64,000 nt of DNA from an uncultured Bacteroidales bacterium (GCA_903911085.1 CAIWCC010000222.1:1-64000), one strand, 5' to 3'. Positions 18,637 through 29,063 are shown, numbered from the stretch's first letter. Numbers and translations: made by a program. Notes: generated by a model not told the origin, from the letters alone.

Positions 18637-21009
18637 TTAAAATTTTACTGTTTTTGATTTGCCGTTGTAACTAATTGTTTTAGCGAATGAAGTACTTGCT
18701 TTCACACCTACTCCGTTTTTTACATCGACTAGTACAATGTTGAATGTTCTGTTTTTCAACATACCGGGAAATTTACCCTTTCTTTCACCTATTGTCATTG
18801 TTCTATTGGTGTTATTCCACGTAAAATTGATGGTAGAATACGCTCCATTTTCGTAGTTATAATTGTTATTGTCATCTTCGTAAAGCATAAATTCTCCATC
18901 GACTCCTGGATAAACCCTCAGTGTGAGTTGATTCCATTTTTTCTCCTCGGCATATTGCACATCTGGTCCAAACGGCACTATGGAGCCCGCTTTCACGTAC
19001 AATGGGAGCACATCCACCGAAGTAGCTTTATCAATTGTTTGTCCGCCTTCTATTTTTTCATTGGTCCAGAAATCGTACCAAGTGACTCCTTTCGGAAGAT
19101 AAACCTGTGTCGTTTTCACCTTCGAAAAATCGGTACTCGTTTCCTTATCTTGCTTCACCGTGTATTGCTTATCGGTGACTGGAACCACTAATATCGACTT
19201 GCCAAACATATATTCAGTGGCGATATTCAACACCTTCTCGTCCGACGAAAAGTCCATAAATAGCGGTCGCAAAATTGACTCCGACCTACTTGTCACTCCC
19301 CAAGCAGTGGAATAAATGTATGGTAAAAGACTATAGCGCAACTTAATATATTTTTCAATAGCATCATAAGCCCATTCCCCTTTTTTGCCAAATTGATATA
19401 TTTCGCGAGGTGCATCAGTTCCGTGAGAGCGCATCATGGGTGTAAATGCGCCAAACTGTAACCAACGGACATACAGTTCATGGAACTCTATATTTTTTAA
19501 CGCATTACGACCATTAAATGCTTTGAGAAAAAAACCACCAATATCGGCATTCCAATACGGGATTCCTGTGCACGAAAGGCTTAAACCCGCTGGAATCTGC
19601 TTTTTGAATGTTTTCCAACTTGCCACTATATCGCCCGACCAAGTATTGGCACCAAATCGTTGTTGACCAGCAAATGCAGAGCGAGTTAGGATGCACACTC
19701 GCTTATCGGAAGTGGTGGCACGCTGATGTTCGTAAACTCCTTTAACGTGCATCAGCGGGTAAGCATTCACCACCGAACGATATGAACCAAGATAAGTGGG
19801 TTGATCGAAATCCTGTTCTTTGATATTGATGTGGTCGGGTTCGGAAGAGTCCAACCACCACGCATCAGTATTGAAGGAGAAAACGCCTTTGTTGAGGTAG
19901 TTCCAATAAATATCGCGTGCAGCAGGATTGAAAGGGTCATAAGGTTTTGTGCCCGATTTTGGTGGCCAGGTTTCAAAATCAATCATCATTTTTTTGCTCA
20001 TCAACTCCTTGTATTGAGCTGTAAGTGGTCCAAATCCAGGCCATGCCACTATCATTAAGTGTGCATTTAGTTGATGAATTCTATCGACCATTTTTTGTGG
20101 TTCAGCAAAAGTTTTTGGATCAAAACTCATGGCATTCCACACACTATCTGCTCCCCAATACTGCCAATCCTGAACAATACCGTCGAGTGGAACACCTAAA
20201 CTTCGATATTTTTCAACAACTTCTACTATTTCAGCCTGATTCTTATAGCGTTCGCGCGATTGCCAATAACCATAAGTCCAGAGTGGTAACATGGGTGCTT
20301 GTCCCGTTAGATCACGCATTTGTGCCACCACACCATCACCATTTCCACCAAAAAGAAAATAATAGTCAATGCCATCGCCAAGCGATTCGAGTGATAATTC
20401 TTGCGGATTGTCGTTAAAAACTGTGGAAGAATAATTATCCCAAAAAATCCCATATCCTTTGTTGGATTGAAAAAATGGGATGCTCACCTTCATATTGTCG
20501 TTCTTAAGTTGAAACTTCTGCCCGCGTTGATTGAGTTGTCCATTTTGCTGTTGTCCCAATCCATAAATAGCCTCAGCATTATCCAACATAAATGCCTGAC
20601 GAACAATATAAGTAGCTTTATCCACATCGGTTGTGTTGGTGAATTGTGCGCCAAAATCTTTTTCTGTAAATAGCTTAATGCCATTCACATCCAAAAATAA
20701 AACCCGTCCTGTTTCAAGGTTCAAGTCAATTTTTAATTTTTTATTGACTAACGAAATAATTTGACCATTCTGCGAATAAGTTAGCTGCACAGATGCAGGA
20801 GTTTTAATTACAGAAAGGCTGGTTTTCTGAAAAACTGTTCCTTCCAGCTTTTTGCTAACTCTCACTATTTCATCCGAATAACATTTTACCTCAATATTCA
20901 TCTTCTGCACGGTTACCACAATGCCACCATCAATTTTTTGATAGTTTTGGGCACTCAAACTAAAAAGTGAGAGTGAGAATGATAATATCAAGAAAAGTAT
21001 GTTTTTCAT
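18637..21009 (-). CDS. GH31 alpha-xylosidase-like glycosidase
   Basis: I start at Met 21009 (MKNILFLILSFSLS, a signal peptide) and not at the upstream ATG at 21123: a promoter-like TATATTTG lies at 21046-21053, inside that longer frame. The 790-residue product has the GH31 barrel, with nucleophile Asp387 in DAWWLDSSEPDH and acid/base Asp460 in ANTWSGDI. The repeat-like GVPLDGIVQDWQYWG block is near 272-286. The SEPD form of the nucleophile motif and the surrounding GH74, GH2 and fucosidase genes favour alpha-xylosidase acting on xyloglucan oligosaccharides; alpha-glucosidase cannot be excluded. It is the first gene of the 368-21009 run. Confidence 0.9.
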   Translation of the reverse strand: MKNILFLILSFSLSLFSLSAQNYQKIDGGIVVTVQKMNIEVKCYSDEIVRVSKKLEGTVFQKTSLSVIKTPASVQLTYSQNGQIISLVNKKLKIDLNLETGRVLFLDVNGIKLFTEKDFGAQFTNTTDVDKATYIVRQAFMLDNAEAIYGLGQQQNGQLNQRGQKFQLKNDNMKVSIPFFQSNKGYGIFWDNYSSTVFNDNPQELSLESLGDGIDYYFLFGGNGDGVVAQMRDLTGQAPMLPLWTYGYWQSRERYKNQAEIVEVVEKYRSLGVPLDGIVQDWQYWGADSVWNAMSFDPKTFAEPQKMVDRIHQLNAHLMIVAWPGFGPLTAQYKELMSKKMMIDFETWPPKSGTKPYDPFNPAARDIYWNYLNKGVFSFNTDAWWLDSSEPDHINIKEQDFDQPTYLGSYRSVVNAYPLMHVKGVYEHQRATTSDKRVCILTRSAFAGQQRFGANTWSGDIVASWKTFKKQIPAGLSLSCTGIPYWNADIGGFFLKAFNGRNALKNIEFHELYVRWLQFGAFTPMMRSHGTDAPREIYQFGKKGEWAYDAIEKYIKLRYSLLPYIYSTAWGVTSRSESILRPLFMDFSSDEKVLNIATEYMFGKSILVVPVTDKQYTVKQDKETSTDFSKVKTTQVYLPKGVTWYDFWTNEKIEGGQTIDKATSVDVLPLYVKAGSIVPFGPDVQYAEEKKWNQLTLRVYPGVDGEFMLYEDDNNNYNYENGAYSTINFTWNNTNRTMTIGERKGKFPGMLKNRTFNIVLVDVKNGVGVKASTSFAKTISYNGKSKTVKF

Positions 21010-21045
21010 AAATTGTATTTCAATTTTATTCCAAGGTTTGTATTG

Positions 21046-21053
21046 CAAATATA
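21046..21053 (-). promoter_or_regulatory. Candidate -7 element for the GH31-led operon
   Basis: On the minus strand the sequence reads TATATTTG, a match to the Bacteroidota -7 consensus TAnnTTTG. It lies 37 bases upstream of the chosen GH31 start. No clear TTTG is present at the expected -33 spacing. The surrounding 282-bp gap is the only large one before ten closely spaced genes, so a promoter is expected here. An imperfect inverted repeat (ACAATAAGCACAATAG near 21132, CTATTGTGACTATTGT near 21220) lies further upstream and could be a terminator or operator. Confidence 0.45.
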
Positions 21054-21291
21054 CAAAACAAATCGCTTGAAATGCATTTGAAGTCCATAGTTCTACGTTT
21101 GCTAAAATAAAACTTGATAACATTTATAGGCACAATAAGCACAATAGATAAATACCTATCGACATTTTAAGACATAAAATGGTCTTTAATTGAAGAAAAG
21201 AATAATCAAATTGTGGACCTATTGTGACTATTGTGGTTCTCTCTTTAAAATGCTAAAGTCGAATTAGAGTATTCTAAACTCATTAAAATCT

Positions 21292-22458
21292 TTATTCTGT
21301 AATTTTCAGCACCACGATTCCATGCGCCGGAACTTGAATATGTCTGCTATCGCCCATTTTGCCAAGGTCAGCATGCAGCCATAAATCTCTCAATTGGGCA
21401 TTCGTTGAAACTTGTAAACTACTGCTGCTCAGCAAATAATCAACAACAACGGCACCACGATTAAAAACCGCAACGGCTTTTGCTTTTCCTTTTTTGGAAT
21501 ATAAAGTCTTCACCCAAAGTTCCACCTGATTGGTAGTACTGATTCTTTCGGCCTGTACACAAGCTTTGTCCTGATTGATAGCAATTAGCTCTTTATTTGT
21601 CAGAATTTCAATGGTTTGAGCAGACATTTTTCGCAAATCGTTTCCTGCCAACAAAGGCGATGCCATCATGCACCACATCGAGAAATGACTTTTGTCCTCG
21701 TCGTAAGTCATTCCACGCCCCACCTGAAGCATATCCATATCATTGAAATGACCCAGCGAAGCATATTTTGCCAAACCTGCATTCAAATCTATAATATTGC
21801 AAATTGATTTGAAACTAGCTTCAATATCCCCCGAAATCCGCCACGAGTCTGCCTCTTTTATAGCCCAAATACCGGGAAACTTCCAGCAACAAATATTAAA
21901 AACAATATTCTTCTTTGTATCTCTTACAGTCTTAATTATGGGTAAATAAGTCTGTTGCAAGTCTAATTTTTGAGCCTGACCACCACACCAATCCACTTTC
22001 AGGAAATCGAAACCCCAATCGTTGAAAAACAAATTACAATCCTCCTTTACATGCCCATTAAGCCCTACTCCTTTTCCATTTTTATCTTTATCCCAAATAG
22101 ACCCACATGTATTTTGTCCTGCATCAGAATAAATGCCGGCTTTCAGTCCTTTTTTATGAATGTAAGCGGCCAGCGACTTCATCCCCGAAGGAAATTTAAC
22201 CGAATCGCACAGCAATTTACCTACCGCATTGCGACCACCAAAATAGCCATCGTCAATATTTACAAATCGATAACCAGCATCGTACATGCCCGAACTAATC
22301 ATGGCATCGGCTTGCTCCCGAATCATCTTCTCATCAATATTCACCCTGAAATGATTCCAACTACTCCATCCCATAATGGGAGTCTTACGATTGCTTCCAA
22401 AAAGTGATAACGAAATGCTAAGACACAACAGCAATATTCTAAACAAATTATTTCTCAT
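21292..22458 (-). CDS. GH27 alpha-galactosidase
   Basis: This 388-residue secreted enzyme has a signal peptide (about 1-22). It starts with the GH27 hallmark TPIMGWSSWNHF and has YRFVNIDDGYF, then DFLKVDWCGG (nucleophile Asp156) and SWRISGDIEASF (acid/base Asp211). It ends in the usual small beta-sandwich (HGIVVLKITE). The length is typical for compact GH27 enzymes. It would release terminal alpha-galactose. It begins 9 bases after the stop of the GH74 gene at 22468, so the two are cotranscribed. Confidence 0.95.
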   Translation of the reverse strand: MRNNLFRILLLCLSISLSLFGSNRKTPIMGWSSWNHFRVNIDEKMIREQADAMISSGMYDAGYRFVNIDDGYFGGRNAVGKLLCDSVKFPSGMKSLAAYIHKKGLKAGIYSDAGQNTCGSIWDKDKNGKGVGLNGHVKEDCNLFFNDWGFDFLKVDWCGGQAQKLDLQQTYLPIIKTVRDTKKNIVFNICCWKFPGIWAIKEADSWRISGDIEASFKSICNIIDLNAGLAKYASLGHFNDMDMLQVGRGMTYDEDKSHFSMWCMMASPLLAGNDLRKMSAQTIEILTNKELIAINQDKACVQAERISTTNQVELWVKTLYSKKGKAKAVAVFNRGAVVVDYLLSSSSLQVSTNAQLRDLWLHADLGKMGDSRHIQVPAHGIVVLKITE

Positions 22459-22467
22459 GCTTTCAAA

Positions 22468-24990
22468 TTAGAATTTTATCAATTTAGTAATTTGAGTTTC
22501 GTGCGAAATTTTATCTTTGAGTTCCAAGATGTAAGTTCCTGAGTTTAACTTATCGCCTAAGCTTGCCGAACCAAAAATTACTCCGCTGGCAACCGTAACA
22601 CCAGAAATATTTATGATTCTATATGACAAAGTTTTTTCTGTTAGAATATTGAAAGTGACATGAAATTGACTATTACCAATAGTTGCCAGATTTGTTTCGG
22701 ATACAGAAATTTTTTCCACACCACTTGATGTGTCAATATCACCATAAATCAATCCTATTCCAGAATTTCCAAAATAGAATCTTCCATACACATTCATGTC
22801 GCCAACCATTACGCCACGACTTATTACACCACCAAATTGAGATTTTTCGTTGGTTGCTCTCACCCAAGTTGATCCATAATTGTCGGACCGGTAAGTTTGA
22901 TTCAAAGCCGTTTCGCCCACAGCTTTGCCATACGCAAATATTGTGGGATTGGTTTTCCCTGGTGCAGGTTTTCCCCAACCGGCTCCACCACAGGTTGGAA
23001 TTTGAGTAAGTTTGGTGTAACTTGCACCATAATTGGTAAACAAATACAAACCATTGGTACTTGCCCATCCCAAAAATTCACCTTGTACCAAAGGATTTAC
23101 CCGTATTCTGGTATTTATTGTAATAGGTGTATTATTTGTTTTAAAATCATACGATTTTCCATTCCATGTATAAACATAAATGGCTGTTCCTGTACAGAAA
23201 TAAAACGTGTTTGGTGCATTCTTATCAGCTACAATTGCTGTATTTATATTGTCGGAATAGGTAAAAACCTTCCAAGTTACCCCTTTATCCATTGTATAAA
23301 AATTACCATAATAAACCACGCCACCTACTTTCCAACTAGTTGACCAAGCTATAGTAGTTCCATCGGCACTAATAGCAGCACAACCATACACAGGTGGTTG
23401 ATCTTTTGAACCTAAAGTAGCAGGCATTGCAGGAGAAAGAGGTAATTTATCTTGTGGAACGCCAGTCCAAACCGCCCCATTCTGATCGGAATACATCACA
23501 GAACCTGCCACTCCACTCGCCACTCGGTTACTACCAGCTCGAATTAACATCTTGGTTGTGGGCGAATAGTCGACCGATGAGGTAATTGCCTGAGATGGAT
23601 TATAACGGATACAAGGCTGTGAAAAATCGGAATAAACACCGCCAGAAATATCACCCAAGGCCAACATAAATTTCCCTCCGGGTACCGATGTAACATCCAT
23701 TGTAATAGTCTCTTCCAAATTTTTCACATTAGCATACCAAGTAGAAACAATTGCATTAAAATTGTCGGTTGTGTATACCCCATTTCCAGAATTTACAAAA
23801 ACTCTATTTTTATTAAACGGATCAATTTCAATATCCCACGACCAGTGCATATTTCCATTTTGAATAGCTGCATTTGTATCATATCTTACCAACGAGTTGG
23901 CCAACAGACGTTTACCCCAAGTAATTTTTCCAGGAGCATCAATAGTGCCCTTTATTACATCATCACCCCAAGATGTTGTTCCCGATATCCAGGTTTGCGC
24001 TGTAGAGAAAATTTCATTGGTGGTCAGGGCTATAATTGTGGGAGTAGTCTTATTATCAACCGTAATACCTGACATCGGAACATTTTCGGTAGGTGATATA
24101 TCCTCCCATGTTTCAGAGATTACATCGTAACGCCAGACACAAGCCTTAGGAGATGTGCCGTATGTAACATAGATTTTACCACCAGCATACACACTATGCT
24201 GAGGAATATAATTTGCTGGTGGAGTCACACTTCCTGCTCCTTTTTGAGCCGATATGGGATTCCAAGTATTACCATAATCTGCTGATAAATACATGTTAGC
24301 AGAATCAATTGGAGCAACTTTATCAGCTCGCGAAATACCAGCATAAAGTGCCATAGTTGCTTCACCTTTTGGGGAAAATTCAGGTAAAAAGTCAACAAAA
24401 AGAATTCCGTTTCCTGAAGTATTGGAAATCAAAGGAAATGTAGTGACTTTGTTCCAAGTGCTACCGTAATCAGAACTCTTCCAAAGTCCAGTAGCTCTTG
24501 AACCGAAAAACAGGATATTTCCTTTATTGGGGTCAACAATCAATCGTTCGCCGCTCCCTTTTTGGGGCCCAGAATTACCCAATGCTTTAAATTTCGAAGT
24601 CACATCAATTACTTCCCAAGTATCGCCATAGTCGGTTGAGCGCATTAATCCAGTAAAACCACTTTCAAAATATCCTTCACCAGCAACACAATACACACGG
24701 TTGGGCGATGAAGGGTCAATAGCCAAACTCTCAACCGATAATAATCCAGGACGTGAAATGGCAAAAGAAAGACTTTTCCAACCTTTTTCAGCTTCCACCC
24801 AACGAAATGCACCTCCGACATCTGTGCGCGCAAATATTAAATCTTTTTGGGTAGGACAAGTGATTATGCCTGACAGACAACCACCCCCACCAAAAGGTAC
24901 AGTTTTAAATACATGTGGCTGATACATTTGGGCCGAAATACCAAGTGAACAAATCCAACAAAAAAGTGATATTATTAAGCGTGTTTTCAT
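22468..24990 (-). CDS. GH74 xyloglucanase-like protein with T9SS tail
   Basis: This 840-residue protein has a signal peptide (1-20). It is a tandem seven-bladed propeller of GH74 type with BNR motifs such as STDYGDTW and SSDYGSTW. The catalytic pair is conserved as Asp57 in ARTDVGGAFRW and Asp447 in LALGDISGG. The final roughly 70 residues (FNILTEKTLSYRIINISG to HETQITKLIKF) are a T9SS sorting domain, which implies export and surface attachment or release. It is shorter than its 1506-residue relative at 9277, lacking the beta-helix block. Together the two suggest a beta-1,4-glucan backbone substituted with xylose. Confidence 0.9.
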   Translation of the reverse strand: MKTRLIISLFCWICSLGISAQMYQPHVFKTVPFGGGGCLSGIITCPTQKDLIFARTDVGGAFRWVEAEKGWKSLSFAISRPGLLSVESLAIDPSSPNRVYCVAGEGYFESGFTGLMRSTDYGDTWEVIDVTSKFKALGNSGPQKGSGERLIVDPNKGNILFFGSRATGLWKSSDYGSTWNKVTTFPLISNTSGNGILFVDFLPEFSPKGEATMALYAGISRADKVAPIDSANMYLSADYGNTWNPISAQKGAGSVTPPANYIPQHSVYAGGKIYVTYGTSPKACVWRYDVISETWEDISPTENVPMSGITVDNKTTPTIIALTTNEIFSTAQTWISGTTSWGDDVIKGTIDAPGKITWGKRLLANSLVRYDTNAAIQNGNMHWSWDIEIDPFNKNRVFVNSGNGVYTTDNFNAIVSTWYANVKNLEETITMDVTSVPGGKFMLALGDISGGVYSDFSQPCIRYNPSQAITSSVDYSPTTKMLIRAGSNRVASGVAGSVMYSDQNGAVWTGVPQDKLPLSPAMPATLGSKDQPPVYGCAAISADGTTIAWSTSWKVGGVVYYGNFYTMDKGVTWKVFTYSDNINTAIVADKNAPNTFYFCTGTAIYVYTWNGKSYDFKTNNTPITINTRIRVNPLVQGEFLGWASTNGLYLFTNYGASYTKLTQIPTCGGAGWGKPAPGKTNPTIFAYGKAVGETALNQTYRSDNYGSTWVRATNEKSQFGGVISRGVMVGDMNVYGRFYFGNSGIGLIYGDIDTSSGVEKISVSETNLATIGNSQFHVTFNILTEKTLSYRIINISGVTVASGVIFGSASLGDKLNSGTYILELKDKISHETQITKLIKF

Positions 24991-25333
24991 AAGTATTATT
25001 TTGTTTACAAAAATAGTTTTTATAAACGGGTATTATAAGACTAAAATCATACTTTAAAGTACATAAAAAGATAACACCAGAAGCATTTAAGTTAATGGAA
25101 ATCACCGACAACGTCGTTTATAAATTAGTATCAACTTAAATTCGTAAATTCATGCTAATCTGCGTTTTCTCCAAGCGAATAGAAAGCCAATTCTTGCATT
25201 TCTGGTAATAACTGAATTATTATGCAATACATTTAGGTCAATATCCTCATATATTGCAATGCAATAATTGAACACTTATTGAATACTATTTTGTAATATG
25301 AAAGTTAAAAAAATCCACTAACTTATATAATGG
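24991..25333. other. Intergenic region with candidate -7 box and a palindrome
   Basis: This 343-base gap holds no gene that I can support. On the minus strand TATTTTTG at 25007-25014 fits TAnnTTTG but is only 17 bases from the GH74 start, so it is a weak promoter call. A perfect 15-base palindrome, TATTGCAATGCAATA, lies at 25252-25266, with a related TATGCAATA at about 25221-25229. The pair could be an operator but no regulator is linked to it. The rest is AT-rich. Confidence 0.35.
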
Positions 25334-26815
25334 CTATTTTAAATCATGTGTTTGAACATTTCCTTTTTCGATATTTTCAAATGAAGTTTTTATCGTTTTT
25401 AAATTGGCAAGCGACTTATCAAATTCTAAAACAATAACGGCATCCAGTGCATCGGGCAAAGTTTTTGGCAAGGAAATTTCATAATTGCTACCAACGATTT
25501 TCACCTCCACTTTTTGATTATTTGCCAAAAAATACGCTTTCTTGATTTTTCGGTCGTTTATTGACTGAAGATTCAGCGTATTTCCCTTTATGTCAAGCAA
25601 ATGAAGGTAAAGTTTATTCGCATTAAATGTTGATGTAAATTTTTGGTTTGGATAATACACTCCGCCACGTGTGCCGTAAATGCTCTGTCCGTTCACTTTG
25701 AGCCATGCGCCAATTTCCTGAAAAACTTTTGCTTCGGTTGGTTCAATTGTTCCATCTGATTTTGGACCCACATTCAGCAACAAGTTGCCATCGCCACCTG
25801 CAGTGCTTGCTAAAATGTTGATACATTGTTTAGCCGATTTGGGTTTCAGGTTCGATTTCCAAGACCACGAATCGGTAATGGTCATGCAGGTTTCCCATGG
25901 GCGGGAATTCTGAAAATCGCCTACGTGTTGTTCGGGAGTATCATAATCACCTGGAATAGACGAGCGATTATTGATAAGAATGCCTGGCTGAAGTTTACGT
26001 GCCTGTTGGTAAAGGCGTTCCGAATCCCACATTTCTTCGGTAAACATTCCGCCCCACCAAGCAGCATCAAACCATAGCATATCCACCCTTCCGTAGTTGA
26101 TAAGTAGCTCATTTATTTGATTGTACATGTATTCCTGATACCGTTTTTGTTTATCAGACACATGCACTTTATAACCAATTGGGATACTTTTCGTTCCTAT
26201 TTTAGCCAGTTCTTTTATCGTTACACTGTCCAACGGCTCATAATCGGGGTGATACCAGTCGCGTTGCGAGTAGTAAAAACCCAGTTTCAAACCTGCTTCG
26301 TGCACTGCATCCGAAAATTCCTTCAGATAGTCTTTGCCGTAAGGCGTTTTCATGATGTTATAATCGGAATACTTCGTGTTCCACATGTGGAAGCCGTCGT
26401 GGTGCTTGGTAATGATAACAATGTATTTTGCCCCTGCCTCTTTCGCCATTTTTACAAATTCACGCGGTTTGAAGTTTTCGAGTGCAAAGTCCTTATATTG
26501 TAAGTCGTAAATAGAATCGGCCAACGGACCCTTTATATCTGTGTCTGGTGTTTTGCGGGTTTCTTTGCCCCAGCCCAACTGAACACCTTTGACGCTGGAA
26601 ACACCCAAATGTACAAACATTCCGAAACGGGCGTTTGTAAACCATTTCAAATCAGACTGTTTAGCAAGTGAAGTTTCAGTCCATTTTTGGTCGGTAAAAC
26701 GCTGGAATTTATGTTTTCCAGTGCGTAATGAATCATTCCAATGAACGGAAGATTGTGCCATCGAGCTGATTGAAAAAATGGAAATAATGGCAATTGTAAA
26801 TAATTTAGCTTTCAT
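25334..26815 (-). CDS. GH29 alpha-L-fucosidase
   Basis: This 493-residue exported protein has a signal peptide (1-20). The family pattern is complete: WFTNARFGMFVHLGVSS at 58-74, ITKHHDGFHMWNTKYSDYNI near 135-154 and RVDMLWFDAAWWGG, in which Asp250 is the likely nucleophile. SRPWETCMTITDSW and GGDGNLLLNVGP near the end of the barrel are also typical. It is a single-domain GH29 with a short C-terminal sandwich. It lies 32 bases downstream of the GH29-like T9SS gene and is the last gene of its run. Confidence 0.93.
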   Translation of the reverse strand: MKAKLFTIAIISIFSISSMAQSSVHWNDSLRTGKHKFQRFTDQKWTETSLAKQSDLKWFTNARFGMFVHLGVSSVKGVQLGWGKETRKTPDTDIKGPLADSIYDLQYKDFALENFKPREFVKMAKEAGAKYIVIITKHHDGFHMWNTKYSDYNIMKTPYGKDYLKEFSDAVHEAGLKLGFYYSQRDWYHPDYEPLDSVTIKELAKIGTKSIPIGYKVHVSDKQKRYQEYMYNQINELLINYGRVDMLWFDAAWWGGMFTEEMWDSERLYQQARKLQPGILINNRSSIPGDYDTPEQHVGDFQNSRPWETCMTITDSWSWKSNLKPKSAKQCINILASTAGGDGNLLLNVGPKSDGTIEPTEAKVFQEIGAWLKVNGQSIYGTRGGVYYPNQKFTSTFNANKLYLHLLDIKGNTLNLQSINDRKIKKAYFLANNQKVEVKIVGSNYEISLPKTLPDALDAVIVLEFDKSLANLKTIKTSFENIEKGNVQTHDLK

Positions 26816-26847
26816 GTATTTTTATTTAAAGTAATGTTTATTAGTCT

Positions 26848-28788
26848 CTAATATTTTAGAAACATTCTGCTGGCAATAGACTGATCTTTAAAACGAAATT
26901 TCAAAATATATGTTCCTTTAACCAAATCGTTTACTGATATTTTATTTACCAGATTGGCAAATGTTTTAATATGCTTTCCATCAACGCTAAACAAGCTAAA
27001 CTCATGAATATCAAACTTACTTTGACATGCAATGTTTATTTCTTTATTTGCCAATGTAGGATATATTCTCAGATTTGCCTGATTTGCAAATATTGACGAA
27101 ACCGCCTGAATACTATTCTGATAGACCTTAATAGCATCAACCTGCACAAAAGTTGAACCTGTCTTTACTCCTTTAATTGTATGTTGACCATAAGTCAACG
27201 CCTTATTTGAGTATATAACCTGCTGTGGTAAATAGGAAGTGGCATATTGCGAATAGATGCCTTTACTTACTCCATCCAAAAAAATTTCCACCTGTCCGTA
27301 ACTTGTTCCTTTGGGGGCAATAAAGTCAATACCATCGCCAATAAATGTAAACTGAAAGTAATCACCATTAAGAGTGGTGGCTGCCACATCATCCTTATAA
27401 TCGCCAACTGATCTAGTGAAAGAAGATGTCCATTTTGTCCCAGCGTATTTTATTGTTGAATCGGTATTGTTTACGATATAATAATTGGCATTGCGTCCAG
27501 GGTAATCTATTACTTGCAATCTGATGACACTGTTGACAGAATCAAATTTTTCGGTAGGCAGTAATGTAAGTACCACATTCGAAGCAGTTTGAGAAATTGT
27601 AACCGGGCTGGTGCCATTATTCATATAGATTGCCTCACCAAATTTTTTGTAATCAGCCGGAGCCGGTAAAGTTAATGTGTTTCCTGCAGGAGGATAGACC
27701 ACATGGATATATTCGTACTTGTCATCGGGCGACTTAGTAGCCACAATACCATTATTGATGGTTGCCAACGTTTTACCAACTGCTGTGATATACGATGTAC
27801 TTGGAACTGTACCTTTAATAGCTGTTTCAACCTGTTTGATATAATTCCCGCAGCCGGTAAACATATTCTTCACACCATCTTCCCATCCACCACCAATATA
27901 AACACCAACAGCCCAGGCCGTTCCACCATCATTTGTCACCGCCGATTGCAAAACGGTGAAACGATACATTTGCTGTGGGGTCAACCGAGCTGCCTTTTGC
28001 CCTTGCGCAATAGCAGCCCACCAACTACCTCCCGCCAAAGTGGCTATTTGATAACCAAAAGTCCGCCAGGTAGTCATTGGCCCCGAAGGGTAATATTCTT
28101 TCGAGCTGTAATCCATTCCATCCACCATAGTCGAACCATTGCCAACCAAAATACGATTAGGATCTCCGGTCAGCATCGAGGCTCTTAATCTGGGCTTGTC
28201 AATCATATTTTTATATTGACTGGACATACACATATCCTGCCACATTCCATCGATATCTGTACCATAGCGAGCACCGATTTCAGTCATTAGTTCGTTTACG
28301 TAATTGTTCCAAATAGGATAATGGTGAATAGAATCAACATTATACCCAGTTGCAAGCTGGTCGGCAGCCGTAAAATCGTACCCATCAGTAGTATGAACAT
28401 ACAACATTAGCCTAATTCCTTTAGGTTTGAGTTCGTTAATCAAGTCGCGAATACAATCGCGCGAAGAAGAATTACCCGGGCGCCACTTTTCAGTTACTGC
28501 ACTTGGATAAAGAGGTCGCATTCTGAGGTGCATCACTGTAAAAACCACATACTCAACGCCAAAAGTCTGTGCGTCAGCCGCTAACTGTTTTGCATCAAAA
28601 CTATTGGCAACAGTATTAATATCCGAAGTTGTACCGCCCTTAGGATAAACGGATAATCCGGGCACGTAATGAACAAAGAGTCCATAACGACTTTTTTCGT
28701 ACCAATTATTTTTGGAACCTGCTGTAATATACTCAGATATTAATAAAATACTTATAATGAGAATTGTACCAATTTTATATGTCTTCAT
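26848..28788 (-). CDS. Divergent GH29-like secreted protein with T9SS tail
   Basis: This 646-residue protein has a signal peptide (about 1-23). The first 330 residues resemble a GH29 barrel: KSRYGLFVHYVPG at 32-44, GVEYVVFTVMHLR near 77-89, and DIDGMWQDM with Asp185 where the nucleophile is expected. The His-His-Asp-Gly-Phe motif of normal GH29 enzymes is missing (MHLRMRPL instead), so activity may be altered or lost. Residues about 430-560 form a beta-sandwich ending QVDAIKVYQ, probably a binding module. The tail (LRIYPTLANKEINI to SRMFLKY) is a T9SS sorting domain. A diverged copy of that tail lies at 28866-29063. Confidence 0.75.
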   Translation of the reverse strand: MKTYKIGTILIISILLISEYITAGSKNNWYEKSRYGLFVHYVPGLSVYPKGGTTSDINTVANSFDAKQLAADAQTFGVEYVVFTVMHLRMRPLYPSAVTEKWRPGNSSSRDCIRDLINELKPKGIRLMLYVHTTDGYDFTAADQLATGYNVDSIHHYPIWNNYVNELMTEIGARYGTDIDGMWQDMCMSSQYKNMIDKPRLRASMLTGDPNRILVGNGSTMVDGMDYSSKEYYPSGPMTTWRTFGYQIATLAGGSWWAAIAQGQKAARLTPQQMYRFTVLQSAVTNDGGTAWAVGVYIGGGWEDGVKNMFTGCGNYIKQVETAIKGTVPSTSYITAVGKTLATINNGIVATKSPDDKYEYIHVVYPPAGNTLTLPAPADYKKFGEAIYMNNGTSPVTISQTASNVVLTLLPTEKFDSVNSVIRLQVIDYPGRNANYYIVNNTDSTIKYAGTKWTSSFTRSVGDYKDDVAATTLNGDYFQFTFIGDGIDFIAPKGTSYGQVEIFLDGVSKGIYSQYATSYLPQQVIYSNKALTYGQHTIKGVKTGSTFVQVDAIKVYQNSIQAVSSIFANQANLRIYPTLANKEINIACQSKFDIHEFSLFSVDGKHIKTFANLVNKISVNDLVKGTYILKFRFKDQSIASRMFLKY

Positions 28789-28865
28789 AAATATTTTTTT
28801 TATGATTTATAATTCGCTGATAAACTGTTTAATAATTCGATAAATAATCCCTAAATAATTAGTCT

Positions 28866-29063
28866 CTAATATTTTAGAAACATTCTGTTGGCAACAGACC
28901 AATCTTTAAATCTAAAATTCAAAATATATGTCCCTTTTGGCAAATCGTTTACTGATATTTTATTTGTCAGATTGGCAAATGACTTAATCTGCTTTCCATC
29001 AATACTAAATAAGCTAAAATCTTGAATATCAAACTTACTTTGACATGCTATTGTGAGTCCGCT
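28866..29063 (-). pseudogene. Orphan T9SS C-terminal domain fragment
   Basis: Read on the minus strand, this stretch encodes IACQSKFDIQDFSLFSIDG through to NRMFLKY and a stop. It is a diverged copy of the last roughly 63 residues of the neighbouring gene at 26848, and the DNA similarity continues a few bases past the stop (AGTCTCTAATATTTTAG in both). There is no start codon. Its frame is the same as that of the GH27 gene ending at 29085, separated by that gene's TAA, seven codons and a second TAA (29064-29066). It is either a decayed sorting tail of the GH27 protein or a leftover of a tandem duplication. Confidence 0.7.

Noticed and set aside
21010-21123. Upstream start of the GH31 gene
   Set aside because: The signal peptide begins at the later Met, and a TAnnTTTG box lies inside the extension.
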